A stretch of DNA of 64,000 bases from Pseudomonas rhodesiae. Lineage in GTDB: Bacteria > Pseudomonadota > Gammaproteobacteria > Pseudomonadales > Pseudomonadaceae. The stretch lies in contig NZ_VFEU01000012.1 in NCBI RefSeq assembly GCF_007858255.1, forward strand, positions 88,569-152,568, read 5' to 3'. Positions 37,232 to 47,073 of this stretch are shown one piece after another (the first letter of the stretch is position 1; each line of letters starts with the position of its first letter). Made by a program: the position numbers and the translations under genes. The notes beneath the pieces are model-generated. The model made no database searches and was not told the origin of the DNA. It was given only the letters and a program-made list of their open reading frames with translations.

Positions 37232-38557
37232 CTATTGCAGCTCGTTGGCAAAGCGCCCTACTGCACTGACCACTTGCTTGGCGCCGCCTTGGATTTCGGT
37301 GATGACCGCACCGGCCTGGTTGGCCAATGTCAGGCCTTGCTCGGCCTGTTCGCGGCTGCTGAACATTTCGGCGATGGCTTCATCGGCCAGCCTCTGGTTC
37401 TGTTGAACCACGCTGACAATCTCCTCCGTCGCGGCACTGGTACGACTGGCCAGCTGCCGGACCTCATCGGCGACCACTGCGAATCCTCTGCCCTGTTCAC
37501 CCGCCCGCGCGGCCTCAATGGCCGCATTGAGCGCCAACAGGTTGGTTTGCGCGGCGATACCACCGATGGTCTGCACAATCGCACTGATCAACAACGATTG
37601 CTTGCCCAGCGCCTCAATGCTGCCGGTGGCCGACTGCATTTGCGTGGCGATGTTCTGCATGGTCTGCACGGTATTTTGCACCACCGCCGCGCCGCGCTCG
37701 GCGGTCACATCGGTTTGCTGTGACACTTCATAGGCCACCCCGGCAGCTTCCTTGACCTCCGACTCTCTCAAGACCTGGTCGGTTACCACACTGGCAAACT
37801 TGACCACTTTGCACAGGTTACCTTCGGCATCGTGCACAGGGTTGTAGGTCGCTTCGAGCCAGACTTCATGGCCACGACTGTCCAAGCGTTTGAAACGGCT
37901 GGCCACGTATTCCCCGCGGTTGAGCGTCTGCCAGAAATGGCTGTACGCCGGCGACGCCGCTTCCTGCGCGGTGCAGAACATGCTGTGTTTCTTGCCCACG
38001 ATCTGCTCGAGCGTATAACCCATGGCATCGAGAAATTGTGTATTGGCGGTGACTACGGTGCCATCCAACTTGAATTGTATGACCGCCGTCGAGCGCAACA
38101 GCGCGTTGATAAACGCTTCGTTTTCCTTGCCGATTTCGATGGCGCGAGTGACTTCTGCGCCGTATGCCTGTACCGATGCAAGCTGGCCATCACGCCCTTT
38201 AATGGGGAGCCAGGTCAGGTGGAACCAGGCCAGGCTGCCATCGTTACGCAGGTAGCGATAATCATCGTTGACCGGCTCGCAGCGCGCGACCGCCGCATTG
38301 AAATTTCGAAAGCACGGCAGGTCCTTGACGTAAGCCGGGACAATTTCATTCAACAGGCGTCCCTCCACTTGCTCACGGGAATAGCCCAAGGCCCGCGCGA
38401 ACGCCTCATTCACGACCGTGATGCGAAAGTCGGCATCCAAGCGTATCGAGATCATGCCTCGATCACATTGAGCGACGAGTTGACGGAGCAGGAAGAGTTC
38501 GTCGTCCTGGTCCAGAAGGTCCTTCTTCAAGCGTCGATTAAACATGTTGGCGTCCAC
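37232..38557 (-). CDS. Soluble PAS-PAS chemoreceptor (BdlA-like)
   Basis: A 441-residue receptor without membrane spans. Two PAS domains lie at about 30-135 (ITVVNEAFARALGYSREQVEGR) and 155-260 (VVTANTQFLDAMGYTLEQIVGK), and a methyl-accepting signalling domain fills the C-terminus (AAIEAARAGEQGRGFAVVADEVRQLASRT is the conserved hairpin tip). The same layout is found in P. aeruginosa BdlA, which links chemosensory input to biofilm dispersal; PAS domains may sense redox through haem or FAD. The start may be at MFNRRLK, 4 codons in. Confidence 0.88.
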   Translation of the reverse strand: MDANMFNRRLKKDLLDQDDELFLLRQLVAQCDRGMISIRLDADFRITVVNEAFARALGYSREQVEGRLLNEIVPAYVKDLPCFRNFNAAVARCEPVNDDYRYLRNDGSLAWFHLTWLPIKGRDGQLASVQAYGAEVTRAIEIGKENEAFINALLRSTAVIQFKLDGTVVTANTQFLDAMGYTLEQIVGKKHSMFCTAQEAASPAYSHFWQTLNRGEYVASRFKRLDSRGHEVWLEATYNPVHDAEGNLCKVVKFASVVTDQVLRESEVKEAAGVAYEVSQQTDVTAERGAAVVQNTVQTMQNIATQMQSATGSIEALGKQSLLISAIVQTIGGIAAQTNLLALNAAIEAARAGEQGRGFAVVADEVRQLASRTSAATEEIVSVVQQNQRLADEAIAEMFSSREQAEQGLTLANQAGAVITEIQGGAKQVVSAVGRFANELQ

Positions 38558-38679
38558 TGAGGGTTGTCATCACTGCATCGGCTAAGTCGTCCAATGCTTA
38601 AACACCGGTCGACGAACTGTCATGATAGCTCTCGGTTGAAGACGCGCCAGGCCGTCTTGCGGCCTGTGGTATGAGCGTT

Positions 38680-38949
38680 TCAGGGGATGGATATTTGCAG
38701 CGTCTGCATCAATTCATCGGCCTCGGAACCTGGAGTAAACCTGAAGCCCTCCATTTCCTCGGTCGCCAGTATTTCCCCAAGGGCTGCCAGCAATTGCGTT
38801 TCGTTAGGCGACTCACTCAGTAATTTATGCGCCGGCAACAGCACTTCAGCGCAGACATCCTGGACCGTTGCGGCATTGATCACAGCGAAGAGCATAAAGC
38901 GCAGGCGTATTTCGCGATCAGTAGGCCAGACCGTTTTTCGCTTACCCAA
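38680..38949 (-). CDS. Small unknown protein
   Basis: An 89-residue, mostly helical acidic protein (RLRFMLFAVINAATVQDVCAEVLLPAHKLL; ETQLLAALGEILATEEMEGFRFTPG). No family is recognised. It stands between the chemoreceptor and the lipoprotein on the same strand. An inverted repeat CAGGCCG/CGGCCTG (38648-38666) just beyond the stop may be its terminator but has no T-run. Confidence 0.5.
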   Translation of the reverse strand: MGKRKTVWPTDREIRLRFMLFAVINAATVQDVCAEVLLPAHKLLSESPNETQLLAALGEILATEEMEGFRFTPGSEADELMQTLQISIP

Positions 38950-39082
38950 GGTAGGGCCTCGTTTTTTCAGAAAAGTCCGAGGCTATTGCCGAGGCAGAAG
39001 TGTTTCAAGCACCGCCATGCAAGATAGGCTGTTTCCTACGGAGGAAAGGGAAGCAACGCACCCGCCGGGACGAAAACGGCGA

Positions 39083-39835
39083 TCACTGCACCGGTAGAAA
39101 ATTCATCAGCAGCAGACTTTGCGCATAATTCAGGCCGATGCGCCGATAGCGCTCATCGAGCATTTGCGTGAGCAGGTCCAAGCGCGCCACTATTTTGCCG
39201 AACTCGACCGCAAAACTGAGGTTGCTGCCCTCCTCCGATATTTCGTTGGAAAACAGCAGTAGCACACCGTTCGCATCCTGGCGCTGGCTGAGCAGCCAGG
39301 TGGCTTTCTCGATATTGCGCGCCGCGTTGCTGACGAACTGCGGGTTGATCGAATCGGTCAAGTAGAACTCGGTACGCCCGCCATGGGCGGTCACGATCAT
39401 ACTGCCGATGGCATAGATAAACGCACCGACGCGGTCGCCCTTGAACTCTGGGCTCAACGAATAACTCAACGCCGCCAGGTCCCGACGTTCACCCAAGGCC
39501 GCCAGCGGCCGACGTTGCTCAATGGCCTGGCGAATCTCCCGCTGCGCGCTCACCGCATCCGGGTAACCCGACTGCCGCCACTGGTTGGGGTTACGCAAAT
39601 ACAGCTTGCTCATCAGTAAATACAGGCTTTGCAGATTGTCACGCATACCCAGGGTGGCCATACGGTCGACGCTGGTCTGAAAGAATTCATCGGGCTTGCC
39701 ATTGCTGAACTGCTTGGCGATATCACGGCCCTGCTGCTGGGTGCAACCGGAGGCCGCCAGCACGATACAAGCCATCGCTGGTAGCGACAGCCGGCGCATT
39801 CGATTAAAGATTGAAACAGTTAACCTGCGATCCAT
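39083..39835 (-). CDS. Putative lipoprotein of unknown function
   Basis: A protein of about 250 residues with a lipoprotein signal (MRRLSLPAMACIVLAASGC, lipobox LAASGC). The mature part is helical (DEFFQTSVDRMATLGMRDNLQSLYLLMSKLYLRNPNQW) and contains a short hydrophobic stretch GAFIYAIGSMIVTAHG, so it may be anchored in either membrane. Two starts are possible: ATG 39835 (partial ribosome site GGGTG) or ATG 39799, which gives an ideal signal peptide. The exact start is unsure. Family unknown. Confidence 0.68.
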   Translation of the reverse strand: MDRRLTVSIFNRMRRLSLPAMACIVLAASGCTQQQGRDIAKQFSNGKPDEFFQTSVDRMATLGMRDNLQSLYLLMSKLYLRNPNQWRQSGYPDAVSAQREIRQAIEQRRPLAALGERRDLAALSYSLSPEFKGDRVGAFIYAIGSMIVTAHGGRTEFYLTDSINPQFVSNAARNIEKATWLLSQRQDANGVLLLFSNEISEEGSNLSFAVEFGKIVARLDLLTQMLDERYRRIGLNYAQSLLLMNFLPVQ

Positions 39836-41140
39836 TGGCACCCGATTTGACGACTCTGCCCACGCAGGAAGTCGGCATGGGTCGGACACAGATAGATCGG
39901 AAAAATGACGAAAAGTGCAGCGCAGGTCTACAGTTGTCGTAACGGGAACGTGCTGCCCCCGTGGACAATTCATTACACGACCTATACTGAATACGGACAA
40001 CGACTTGTTTAACCGGAACCTTACCGTGAGGGTCAGGGCAATGAGACATCCTATTCGTGCTCAAATGTTTGCACAGATGATTTGCCTACTGTCGGTGGCT
40101 CAGCTTTTTTGTTGATCGCGCAGTAATGCCCGTGCGAACCGCCACTGCGATTTCATCGGCAGCGCCATTGAGCGGAAAAAGCGTCGCTGACGGATGAGTA
40201 CGGCGACGCGGGCAATGGTTCGGCCAATCAACAGGCACTAGGCGCAATGCCGCTCTTGTTAAAGTCCTTCAAGGGTTCCGGTTTCTAGCCCTAAATATCG
40301 CGATCGCGATAAGCAGGCTCAGTGGGTGGAGGCGTGACGACGCCGAGGTGTCGGCGACACGCGACATCATGGCTGTGTCTCGTCGCGGTCGCTGTGGGAG
40401 AATGCTGCGGGTGGGCGCGAAATACCGACCAGCCACATCTTGGCAAAGACCCGGCAAAAACCCTCACAGCCGGTGGCATCTGCATTGAAATTGCAGGGCG
40501 ACGAAGACGTCGTGCACTTGGATCGGCTGGGGATGGTTGACCGTTTTCAACAGAATCGACTAGAAGCAGCCATTCGCGGCTATGTTCAGACCACTTTGCA
40601 CGTCAACCACGCCCCCCAGAAAAGGCTGCTGAAGAAACGGGTAGCGTCTCCAAATCCGGCTTCATACAAGAGTTTTTGAACCGCCGCCTCGGAATGTAGT
40701 GAGTCTGTTCATCATTGTATTAGCCCCTCTTGCCAAGATTAGCCTGACACTACCCTATAGTTCGGTAGATTTTCTCAGAAATTTGCCCTGAGAAAACGCC
40801 TGCAAGATCGTCTTATGAAAGCGCTCGCAGATCCCGTTGGTTTTGCGCTAATGCTGCTCTCGTCCGGGTGCGCTCGCCGTCATTCATGGCAAGGTAAAAA
40901 AGGCGTCGGCGCTTTCGCCTATTGAACACACGAAAATTGGAATCCACGCTTCGCCCACGCAGGAGGCTCAATTGAAGAGCCGATGCCTGACCTGGTTTGG
41001 TTCCGATGTCAGTTACTGGCCGGCGGCCGCAGAGAAAGTTTTTCTTTTGTACCGAGACACAAATTCTGGTTTGTCGCTTCCCCTGAAGCTAGTAACTATG
41101 GCCGGCCGTGCTTCACAAAAAGTAATTTGGAAAACTCAAA
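39836..41140. other. 1.3-kb stretch without a convincing gene
   Basis: No reading frame here has coding character. It contains two clear symmetric elements: a perfect 16-bp palindrome TATCGCGATCGCGATA at 40296-40311 and the inverted repeat TTTTCTCAG/CTGAGAAAA at 40770-40796 with a 9-base loop. A 36-codon frame at 40815-40925 looks like a short lipoprotein leader (MLLSSGC) but has no body. The stretch separates the G+C-rich left part from the lower-G+C right part and is probably a rearrangement boundary. Confidence 0.6.
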
Positions 41141-42334
41141 ATGTCTGCTTCTCGGATGAATCCGAACATCTTGCGCCTCACACTTGCCCAGGCTTTATCC
41201 GGTGCCAACTCAGTGGTGGTGTATGCCACTGGAGCAATCATCGGTAACATGCTTGCGCCAAGTCCGACCTTGGCAACGCTTCCGATCTCAGTATTTGTCA
41301 TCGGAATGGCTTTGGCCACCTTACCTATAGGCCATATATCCCGCCGCTTCGGTCGTAATTCTGCGTTTGCCGTCGGAAATATCTGTGGTGTTATCGTCGG
41401 CCTCCTTGCCGCCTACGCCCTGTATGTCAGTTCGTTCATACTGTTTTGCATCGCTATGCTTTTCGGCGGTGCTTATGCTGCGGTTGTACTGACCTTCCGC
41501 TTCGCTGCTGCCGAATGCGTCAATTCAGATGATCGTCCCAAAGCTCTGTCGACCGTACTGGCTGGTGGTGTCGCCGCTGGGGTGTTGGGCCCTCAATTGG
41601 TCAGTGCGACCATGGATCTCTCTCCTCATACTTATGCACTGACGTATATAGCGGCCGCTGGTCTTGCTGCGCTGACGGGCTGGATTCTGTGGGGCGTTCG
41701 CTTCAGCCCGCAGATAGCGCATAGTGAGGCCCGGCCTTCTGGCTCCCTTGCAGAGGTGCTTCGCCAGCCTCGCTTTGTCATCGCTATGGCATGCGGGGTT
41801 GTCAGTTACATGATGATGAACTTCATGATGACATCCGCTCCATTGGCGATGGAACTGTGTGGAATTGCCAGAGTGCATTCGAACACCGGCATCGAACTAC
41901 ATGTAATCGCCATGTACGCGCCAAGCTTTTTTACAGGCAGGTTGATCAGCCGTTTTGGGGCTCCATTGATCATCCAATTAGGGCTAGCGCTGATAGGCAT
42001 GGCTGCACTGGTTGGGATGCTAGGGATGAGCGTTAGCCATTTTTGGCTTGCACTGGTATTGCTTGGCGTTGGCTGGAACTTTGGTTTTCTCGGGGCCTCT
42101 GCCTTGGTGCTGACCTGTCACACCTCAGAAGACGGGCCGCGCGTACAAGCGATCAACGACTTCGTCGTATTCGGCACTATGGTTTTCGGTTCATTTTTAT
42201 CTGGCGGATTGCTCGACGCCTATGGCTGGACGACCGTCTCCGGTCTAATTCTGGTTCCAGTGCTGCTGGCTATGTTCGGGCTCCTTTGGCTACAGCGTCG
42301 CCCATCTAAAGCAGGCGTCCAGCCTCAAACTTAA
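41141..42334 (+). CDS. MFS transporter
   Basis: A 397-residue twelve-span major facilitator protein. Spans are clear (ISVFVIGMALATLPIGHISRRFGRN with the loop 2-3 G...R..GR motif). It is related to YcaD/permease-type transporters rather than a specialised group, so the substrate cannot be named. TTGGAAAA lies before the ATG. It converges on a LysR gene, with a hairpin between. Codon use is less G+C-rich than in the left half of the window. Confidence 0.82.
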   Translation: MSASRMNPNILRLTLAQALSGANSVVVYATGAIIGNMLAPSPTLATLPISVFVIGMALATLPIGHISRRFGRNSAFAVGNICGVIVGLLAAYALYVSSFILFCIAMLFGGAYAAVVLTFRFAAAECVNSDDRPKALSTVLAGGVAAGVLGPQLVSATMDLSPHTYALTYIAAAGLAALTGWILWGVRFSPQIAHSEARPSGSLAEVLRQPRFVIAMACGVVSYMMMNFMMTSAPLAMELCGIARVHSNTGIELHVIAMYAPSFFTGRLISRFGAPLIIQLGLALIGMAALVGMLGMSVSHFWLALVLLGVGWNFGFLGASALVLTCHTSEDGPRVQAINDFVVFGTMVFGSFLSGGLLDAYGWTTVSGLILVPVLLAMFGLLWLQRRPSKAGVQPQT

Positions 42335-42433
42335 CGGGTCGGCTCGGCACTGGCCTGCTTGCAGCCAGAAGGTCAATACCATGTGGTTCAGCCTGTTAGG
42401 TAGTAAAGCACTTCGGGGCGAGCGCCGTCTTCA

Positions 42434-42457
42434 AGCGGCTAACTATCGGTAGCCGCT
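42434..42457. terminator. Inverted repeat between convergent MFS and LysR genes
   Basis: AGCGGCTA and TAGCCGCT form a perfect 8-bp stem with an 8-base loop in the 139-bp gap between the two stop codons. It has no U-run, so it is a modest terminator candidate. Confidence 0.4.
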
Positions 42458-42473
42458 CCGAATGTCAGCGCCT

Positions 42474-43385
42474 TTACTTCGACGCTGCCTCCTCGAATAG
42501 CCAGTCTCGAAAAGCGGACAGTTTTGGCAAACTCGAGCACTCTGCTCGATACACGACGTAATAAGCCAATGGCGACATGCATGATATCTCCGGGAACAAA
42601 CGCACTAAACGTCCTGCGGCGAGGTCATCGGCTGCCATCACGCTTCGAGCCAGGGCTACACCGTGACCGTCGATTGCAGCCTGTAGAACCGCCGCTGAGT
42701 TGTTGATTTGCATGCCGCGTGTCGCAGTGTTGGTGATGCCAGCCGTCTGCAGCCACATGTCCCAAGATGGAAAGCCAGTATGCCTATCCATCGACAAATC
42801 ATGAATCAAGGTCTCGCTTGCCAGATCGCTTGGCTTTTGCAAACGCCAATGTTCGCTAAGCAGTCTTGGTGAACATACAGGGTAGACCTCTTCGCCCATC
42901 AGCTTATCTGCCACCAGGCCTGGCCAACTACCTGCGCCGTATCGCACCCCGATATCAATACGCTGAGCGAGGAAGTCCACGGGCTTTAGGTTGGTATCAA
43001 GTCTTACATCAGTATCAGGTCGAGCGTTGTGAAAGTGCTCAATCCTTGGCAGCAGCCACTTGGCAGCAAATGCAGGACTTATCGCCACGGTGAGTACGCC
43101 TGAAGGGGATGCCTCCTGAAGTCTCTCCATGCCGAGAACCAACCTGTCGAAGCCGGCCCGAATATCCGGCAGCGCACGCTCAGCAGTTTCAGTAGGTATT
43201 AACCGCACGCGTCCACTGCTACTGCGCAGAAACAGTGGTGCACCCAGCCAATCCTCCAAGGTGCGTACGAGCTGTCCGACTGCGGCGGGTGTGACATTCA
43301 ACTCCGCCGCTGCCGCTGAAAAGCTTTGATGGCGGGCGCTGGCTTCAAAGGCGCGTAGGGCATTCAGGTGAACGGGCGATTTCAT
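42474..43385 (-). CDS. LysR-family regulator (GcvA-like)
   Basis: A 303-residue LysR protein. The N-terminal helix-turn-helix (LNALRAFEASARHQSFSAAAAELNVTPAAVGQLVRTLEDWLG) is of the GcvA type, and the rest is a periplasmic-binding-protein-like effector domain (LTVAISPAFAAKWLLPRI; VRYGAGSWPGL). It is divergent from the nine-gene cassette starting at 43671, separated by 285 bp, and is its most likely regulator. Confidence 0.88.
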   Translation of the reverse strand: MKSPVHLNALRAFEASARHQSFSAAAAELNVTPAAVGQLVRTLEDWLGAPLFLRSSSGRVRLIPTETAERALPDIRAGFDRLVLGMERLQEASPSGVLTVAISPAFAAKWLLPRIEHFHNARPDTDVRLDTNLKPVDFLAQRIDIGVRYGAGSWPGLVADKLMGEEVYPVCSPRLLSEHWRLQKPSDLASETLIHDLSMDRHTGFPSWDMWLQTAGITNTATRGMQINNSAAVLQAAIDGHGVALARSVMAADDLAAGRLVRLFPEISCMSPLAYYVVYRAECSSLPKLSAFRDWLFEEAASK

Positions 43386-43670
43386 ATCGGTAAAGAATTT
43401 CTTTCAAAAAGGAACACTTTATCTCGTTTGTCGGCGTATGCAAATCAGAGAAGAATCCATCCCATATCGAAGCCGGAGCAAAGTCCCTGCTCAGGAGTGC
43501 GAAGTTGCTGACGCAATGATTCTGTCAGAAAAAGCGCATCCATCGATGAAGCGGAAAATGGACGCCACGGGGCTACGTGCAGTTAGCGCAAGGGCATGAG
43601 CTGGATGCTCCGAGATATTTTTTCTTTTACTGAGCCCTGTCGTCGACAGGCGTAAATCGAGGTTTTCAAA

Positions 43671-44444
43671 ATGAGCATTGAATTCAAAGGCAAAAAACTG
43701 TTGGTCGTCGGTGGCACCAGCGGCATGGGTCTGGAATCGGCACGCATGGTGCTGGCTGGCGGTGGTAGCGCTGTAATTGTAGGCAACCGCCCGGATAAGA
43801 CCGAAGCGGCGCGCCAGGAGCTGGCGAAATTGGGTCAGGTATGGGCGGTGACTGCTGACCTATCCAGCAGCGAGGGTTTGAATGCATTGCTCAAAGCCAT
43901 TGATGAGCAGCATGCAGATGTCGATCTGCTGGTGAACGCGGCTGGCGTTTTCTTCCCTAAACCATTTCTGGAACACGAGGGTGCAGATTACGACCAGTAC
44001 ATGAAGCTGAACAAAGCGTTCTTCTTCATCACTCAGAAAGTAGCCGCCAATCTTGTCGCCAAGAGCAAGCCAGGTGCGATCGTCAACATCGGTTCGATGT
44101 GGGCCAAACAAGCCATTGCGGCCACTCCGTCGTCGGCCTATTCGATGGCCAAGGCCGGTCTGCACTCGCTGACCCAACATCTGGCGATGGAATTGGCTCC
44201 CAAGCAAATTCGCGTCAATGCGGTCTCCCCTGCGGTCGTACAAACCCCGATCTACGAAGGCTTTATTCCTAAAGCTGAAGTTCATAGCGCACTGCAAGGT
44301 TTCAACAGTTTTCACCCAATCGGTCGTGTCGGCACTCCACAGGACGTAGCCGAAGTCGTCTCCTTCCTGCTTTCAGATAAAGCAGGCTGGGTCACTGGCG
44401 CGATTTGGGATGTCGATGGCGGCGTGATGGCTGGCCGCAACTGA
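43671..44444 (+). CDS. Short-chain dehydrogenase/reductase (intact)
   Basis: A 257-residue classical SDR and first gene of the cassette. The cofactor motif GGTSGMGLESARMV (about 12-25), NAAGVF and the catalytic YSMAK (Tyr...Lys, near 160) are present. VVGNRPDK after strand 2 suggests preference for NADP. It interconverts an alcohol and a ketone or aldehyde. ATCGAGG lies 8 bp before the ATG. The C-terminus (WVTGAIWDVDGGV) is family-typical. The 285-bp gap upstream holds the divergent promoters but no clear motif. Confidence 0.88.
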   Translation: MSIEFKGKKLLVVGGTSGMGLESARMVLAGGGSAVIVGNRPDKTEAARQELAKLGQVWAVTADLSSSEGLNALLKAIDEQHADVDLLVNAAGVFFPKPFLEHEGADYDQYMKLNKAFFFITQKVAANLVAKSKPGAIVNIGSMWAKQAIAATPSSAYSMAKAGLHSLTQHLAMELAPKQIRVNAVSPAVVQTPIYEGFIPKAEVHSALQGFNSFHPIGRVGTPQDVAEVVSFLLSDKAGWVTGAIWDVDGGVMAGRN

Positions 44445-44508
44445 TACACCTCGGGCAGGCACTCGTGCCTGCCTACATTGCTGCACCACCTGGTAAGGAG
44501 AAATGCAT

Positions 44509-44790
44509 ATGGTCTATCTGCAAATCAACCTCAAGATTGCCGCTGCCAAACGTCCTGAAGCCGCCGGCATCTACCAGACGTACAAGGCGCCCTTCCTCGA
44601 AACCATCAAGGGTGCGCAGTCCAAAGAGCTGCTTGTACGCGATGAGGATGTGCAAGTGCTGCATGGCTTTGACACCACAGAAAACGCACGCGCATACCTG
44701 CAAAGCGAGCTGTTCACGGCGGACGTCGTCGAAGCTCTGAAACCACTGCTCGATGCCGCGCCAGATGTGCGCATTTACCTAGCCGCCTAA
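44509..44790 (+). CDS. Small protein, probable dimeric alpha-beta barrel
   Basis: A 93-residue protein starting MVYLQINLKIAA. Beta-strand, helix, strand pattern and the ending LKPLLDAAPDVRIYLAA recall ABM-like dimeric alpha-beta barrel proteins, which are often heme-free monooxygenases, isomerases or degradation helpers. The assignment is only by shape. I place the start at ATG 44509 because AAGGAG ends 8 bp before it; an ATG at 44503 is too close. Second gene of the cassette. Confidence 0.62.
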   Translation: MVYLQINLKIAAAKRPEAAGIYQTYKAPFLETIKGAQSKELLVRDEDVQVLHGFDTTENARAYLQSELFTADVVEALKPLLDAAPDVRIYLAA

Positions 44791-44848
44791 GCCGCGTTAC
44801 AAGCGCAGCACGGCGACGCATGCCCAAATTTTCAAGAGGAATACCGTC

Positions 44849-45193
44849 ATGATGCAAGACTGGAACGCTTACCGTGAAACCCTTCTGGAACGCGTAGGCG
44901 ATTACGCAAAACAGAGCCCCGACGTTATGCGCGGCCTGATGACTATCGACAACGCTGCCGCCAAGACCGGTCATTTGGAAGCCAAGTTTCATGAAATGAT
45001 CGCCCTCGCTGTGGCCGTTACCACGCGCTGCGATGGATGCATCTCTGTGCATACTAAAAAGGCTGTCGAAGCCGGCGCAACGCTGGAAGAAATCTCCGAA
45101 GCATTGGGTGTTGCAATCGCCCTCAATGCCGGTGCTGCGCTCACCTACTCGGCGCGTGTCATCGAGACATACCAACAGCTCCCGAAAGCATAA
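44849..45193 (+). CDS. AhpD-like carboxymuconolactone decarboxylase family protein
   Basis: A 114-residue AhpD-like protein. RCDGCISVHTKKAVEAGAT contains the CxxC...H redox centre, typical of members with thiol peroxidase or disulfide-relay activity rather than true decarboxylases. GGAAT-type ribosome site precedes two ATG codons, so the start is 44849 or 44852. It suggests that the cassette handles oxidative or electrophilic stress. Confidence 0.85.
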   Translation: MMQDWNAYRETLLERVGDYAKQSPDVMRGLMTIDNAAAKTGHLEAKFHEMIALAVAVTTRCDGCISVHTKKAVEAGATLEEISEALGVAIALNAGAALTYSARVIETYQQLPKA

Positions 45194-45255
45194 GTCGCAG
45201 TGACAGGTGCCCGCTTCCCTAGGGCACCTGTCAGCGCGTTATTTGGAAAGTCGTC

Positions 45256-45924
45256 ATGCTGATCAACTCAGATTTCTCACGCCGCGCATTCGTGGCGTCC
45301 CACAAGTATGAATGGGTCTCTTCACCTCAAAGTGGTGTAGAGCGCGTGATGCTGGATCGCGTCGGCGCAGAAAAAGCTCGTGCAACCAGCATAGTGCGGT
45401 ATGCACCCGATTCGTACTTCCCACACCACATGCACCCAGGCGGTGAGGAAATTCTTGTGTTGGCCGGTACTTTTTCTGAGGACGACGAAGATTATCCCGC
45501 TGGCTGGTATCTGCGTAACCCACCCGGCTCTGGACACCGCCCCTCCAGCTGTGAGGGCGCGACTATCTTCGTCAAACTTCAGCAAATGCGCGACGACGAA
45601 GCCCAACACGTGCGGATTGACACCAGCGACCCAAACAATTGGCTCCGTCACGGTGATCGTGACATCTGCCCCTTGTTCTCAGACCAATCTGAGGAAGTCT
45701 GTTTAATTCGACTGCCAGCATCTGAAGCGCTCCTCTCAACGCCCGTACAAGGCGCGGAGTTGTTGGTGCTGGAAGGTGAAGTGGTTGTGAGTGAGCGCTC
45801 TTTTACCTCCGGTAGCTGGGTGCGCACACCCGCTGGAGAAATCCCCCCAATTACCGCCGGCGAACAGGGTGCCACCGTCTATCTCAAGACAGGCCATCTG
45901 GCCGACCTGACGGCAGAGGTCTAA
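45256..45924 (+). CDS. ChrR-like double-cupin protein
   Basis: A 222-residue protein with two cupin domains. The first contains HHMHPGGEEILVLAGTF with His, His and Glu metal ligands, followed by PPGSGHRPSSCEG; the second (VQGAELLVLEGEVVVSERSF) lacks most ligands. It resembles the cupin half of ChrR, the zinc anti-sigma partner in singlet-oxygen response, but no sigma factor is adjacent, so an enzymatic role is equally likely. The amine oxidase gene begins on the base after its stop. Confidence 0.78.
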   Translation: MLINSDFSRRAFVASHKYEWVSSPQSGVERVMLDRVGAEKARATSIVRYAPDSYFPHHMHPGGEEILVLAGTFSEDDEDYPAGWYLRNPPGSGHRPSSCEGATIFVKLQQMRDDEAQHVRIDTSDPNNWLRHGDRDICPLFSDQSEEVCLIRLPASEALLSTPVQGAELLVLEGEVVVSERSFTSGSWVRTPAGEIPPITAGEQGATVYLKTGHLADLTAEV

Positions 45925-47040
45925 ATGCGACACGTACGCACTGTCATCGTCGGAGCAGGTTTGAGCGGCCTGTATGCCGCTTACCTACTCGAACGTCAGG
46001 GCCGCCAGGATTACATCCTTCTAGAGGCGCGTGACGTGCTCGGAGGCCGAATCGCATCAGTCAGAGCGCCCCACGACCGGGCGTCGACAAATACCTTTGA
46101 TCGATTTGATTTAGGGCCCACTTGGTTCTGGCCCGACTTCCAGATTGAACTGCATCAACTGATTGTGCAGCTAGGCCTGGAATACTTCGAGCAGTTCGAC
46201 ACTGGCGACATGATGATGGAACGCGCGTCGAGTGATTCGCCGGCACGCATGCGTGGCTATGCCAGCTCACCGGCCTCTATCCGCTTGAAAGGCGGTATGT
46301 CGGCACTCATTGACGCACTGAGCCGAACGCTGGACTCAAAACGAACGCTTACGGATCAGACCGTTCTCTCGATTCGTGCCACACCGGCCTCTGTCGAGGT
46401 TGATAGCACAGACTCTGCCGGAAACCTCACGACTTGGTGCGCAGAGCAGGTCTTGCTGGCGATGCCTCCGCGTCTGGTGGAGCGAAACATCAAGTTTGAG
46501 CCAGCATTGCCAACCGAGTTGGCTCGACAGTGGCGAGACACGGCCACCTGGATGGCGCCTCATGCCAAATACCTTGCGATCTACGACAAACCATTCTGGC
46601 GTGAGCAGGGGCTGTCCGGTGCCGCGCGGAGTGCGCGTGGCCCATTAGGCGAAATACACGATGCGTCCATGCCTGATGGTAGCGCGGCGCTATTTGGCTT
46701 CTTCGGTGTACCGGCGTACGTCCGTAAAGCGGTCCCCGAGGATGTGCTGCGCGAACACTGCCGTGCACAACTCGTACGTCTCTTTGGATCACAGGCAGCG
46801 GAACCACGCGCTGACTTCATCAAGGACTGGGCGCAGGATCCTTTGACCGCTACCGAAGCTGATCTTGGCTCGGCTGGCCATCCCACAAACACTCCCCAAG
46901 CTGCGGCGAGTTCAGGGATTTGGAAGGGGCGACTCACCGGCATCGCCAGTGAATGGTCACCACAGTTCCCTGGATACGTCGCCGGCGCCATTGAGGCCAC
47001 GTCGCTGGCAATTCGGGCCTTATCGCCATTGCCGGACTAA
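45925..47040 (+). CDS. FAD-dependent amine oxidase-like protein
   Basis: A 371-residue flavoprotein of the monoamine oxidase/protoporphyrinogen oxidase fold. The FAD motif VIVGAGLSGLYAAYLLERQG (about 7-26) and the GG motif LGGRIASVR (about 40) are intact, and GYVAGAIEATSLAIRAL closes the FAD domain at the C-terminus. It is shorter than classic monoamine oxidases (about 450). The ATG abuts the previous stop, so translation is coupled. Substrate unknown. Confidence 0.82.
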   Translation: MRHVRTVIVGAGLSGLYAAYLLERQGRQDYILLEARDVLGGRIASVRAPHDRASTNTFDRFDLGPTWFWPDFQIELHQLIVQLGLEYFEQFDTGDMMMERASSDSPARMRGYASSPASIRLKGGMSALIDALSRTLDSKRTLTDQTVLSIRATPASVEVDSTDSAGNLTTWCAEQVLLAMPPRLVERNIKFEPALPTELARQWRDTATWMAPHAKYLAIYDKPFWREQGLSGAARSARGPLGEIHDASMPDGSAALFGFFGVPAYVRKAVPEDVLREHCRAQLVRLFGSQAAEPRADFIKDWAQDPLTATEADLGSAGHPTNTPQAAASSGIWKGRLTGIASEWSPQFPGYVAGAIEATSLAIRALSPLPD

Positions 47041-47073
47041 ACGAATACTTCCCGGTTCGTTGAGGATGAGAAC

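Noticed and set aside
40440..40679. 79-codon plus-strand frame
   Set aside because: No good ribosome site or domain; some coding flavour (DRFQQNRLEAAIRGYVQ) but not enough to call a gene.
40815..40925. 36-codon frame with lipobox-like LLSSGC
   Set aside because: Too short, lacks a ribosome site and a mature body; could be a chance frame or a gene remnant.
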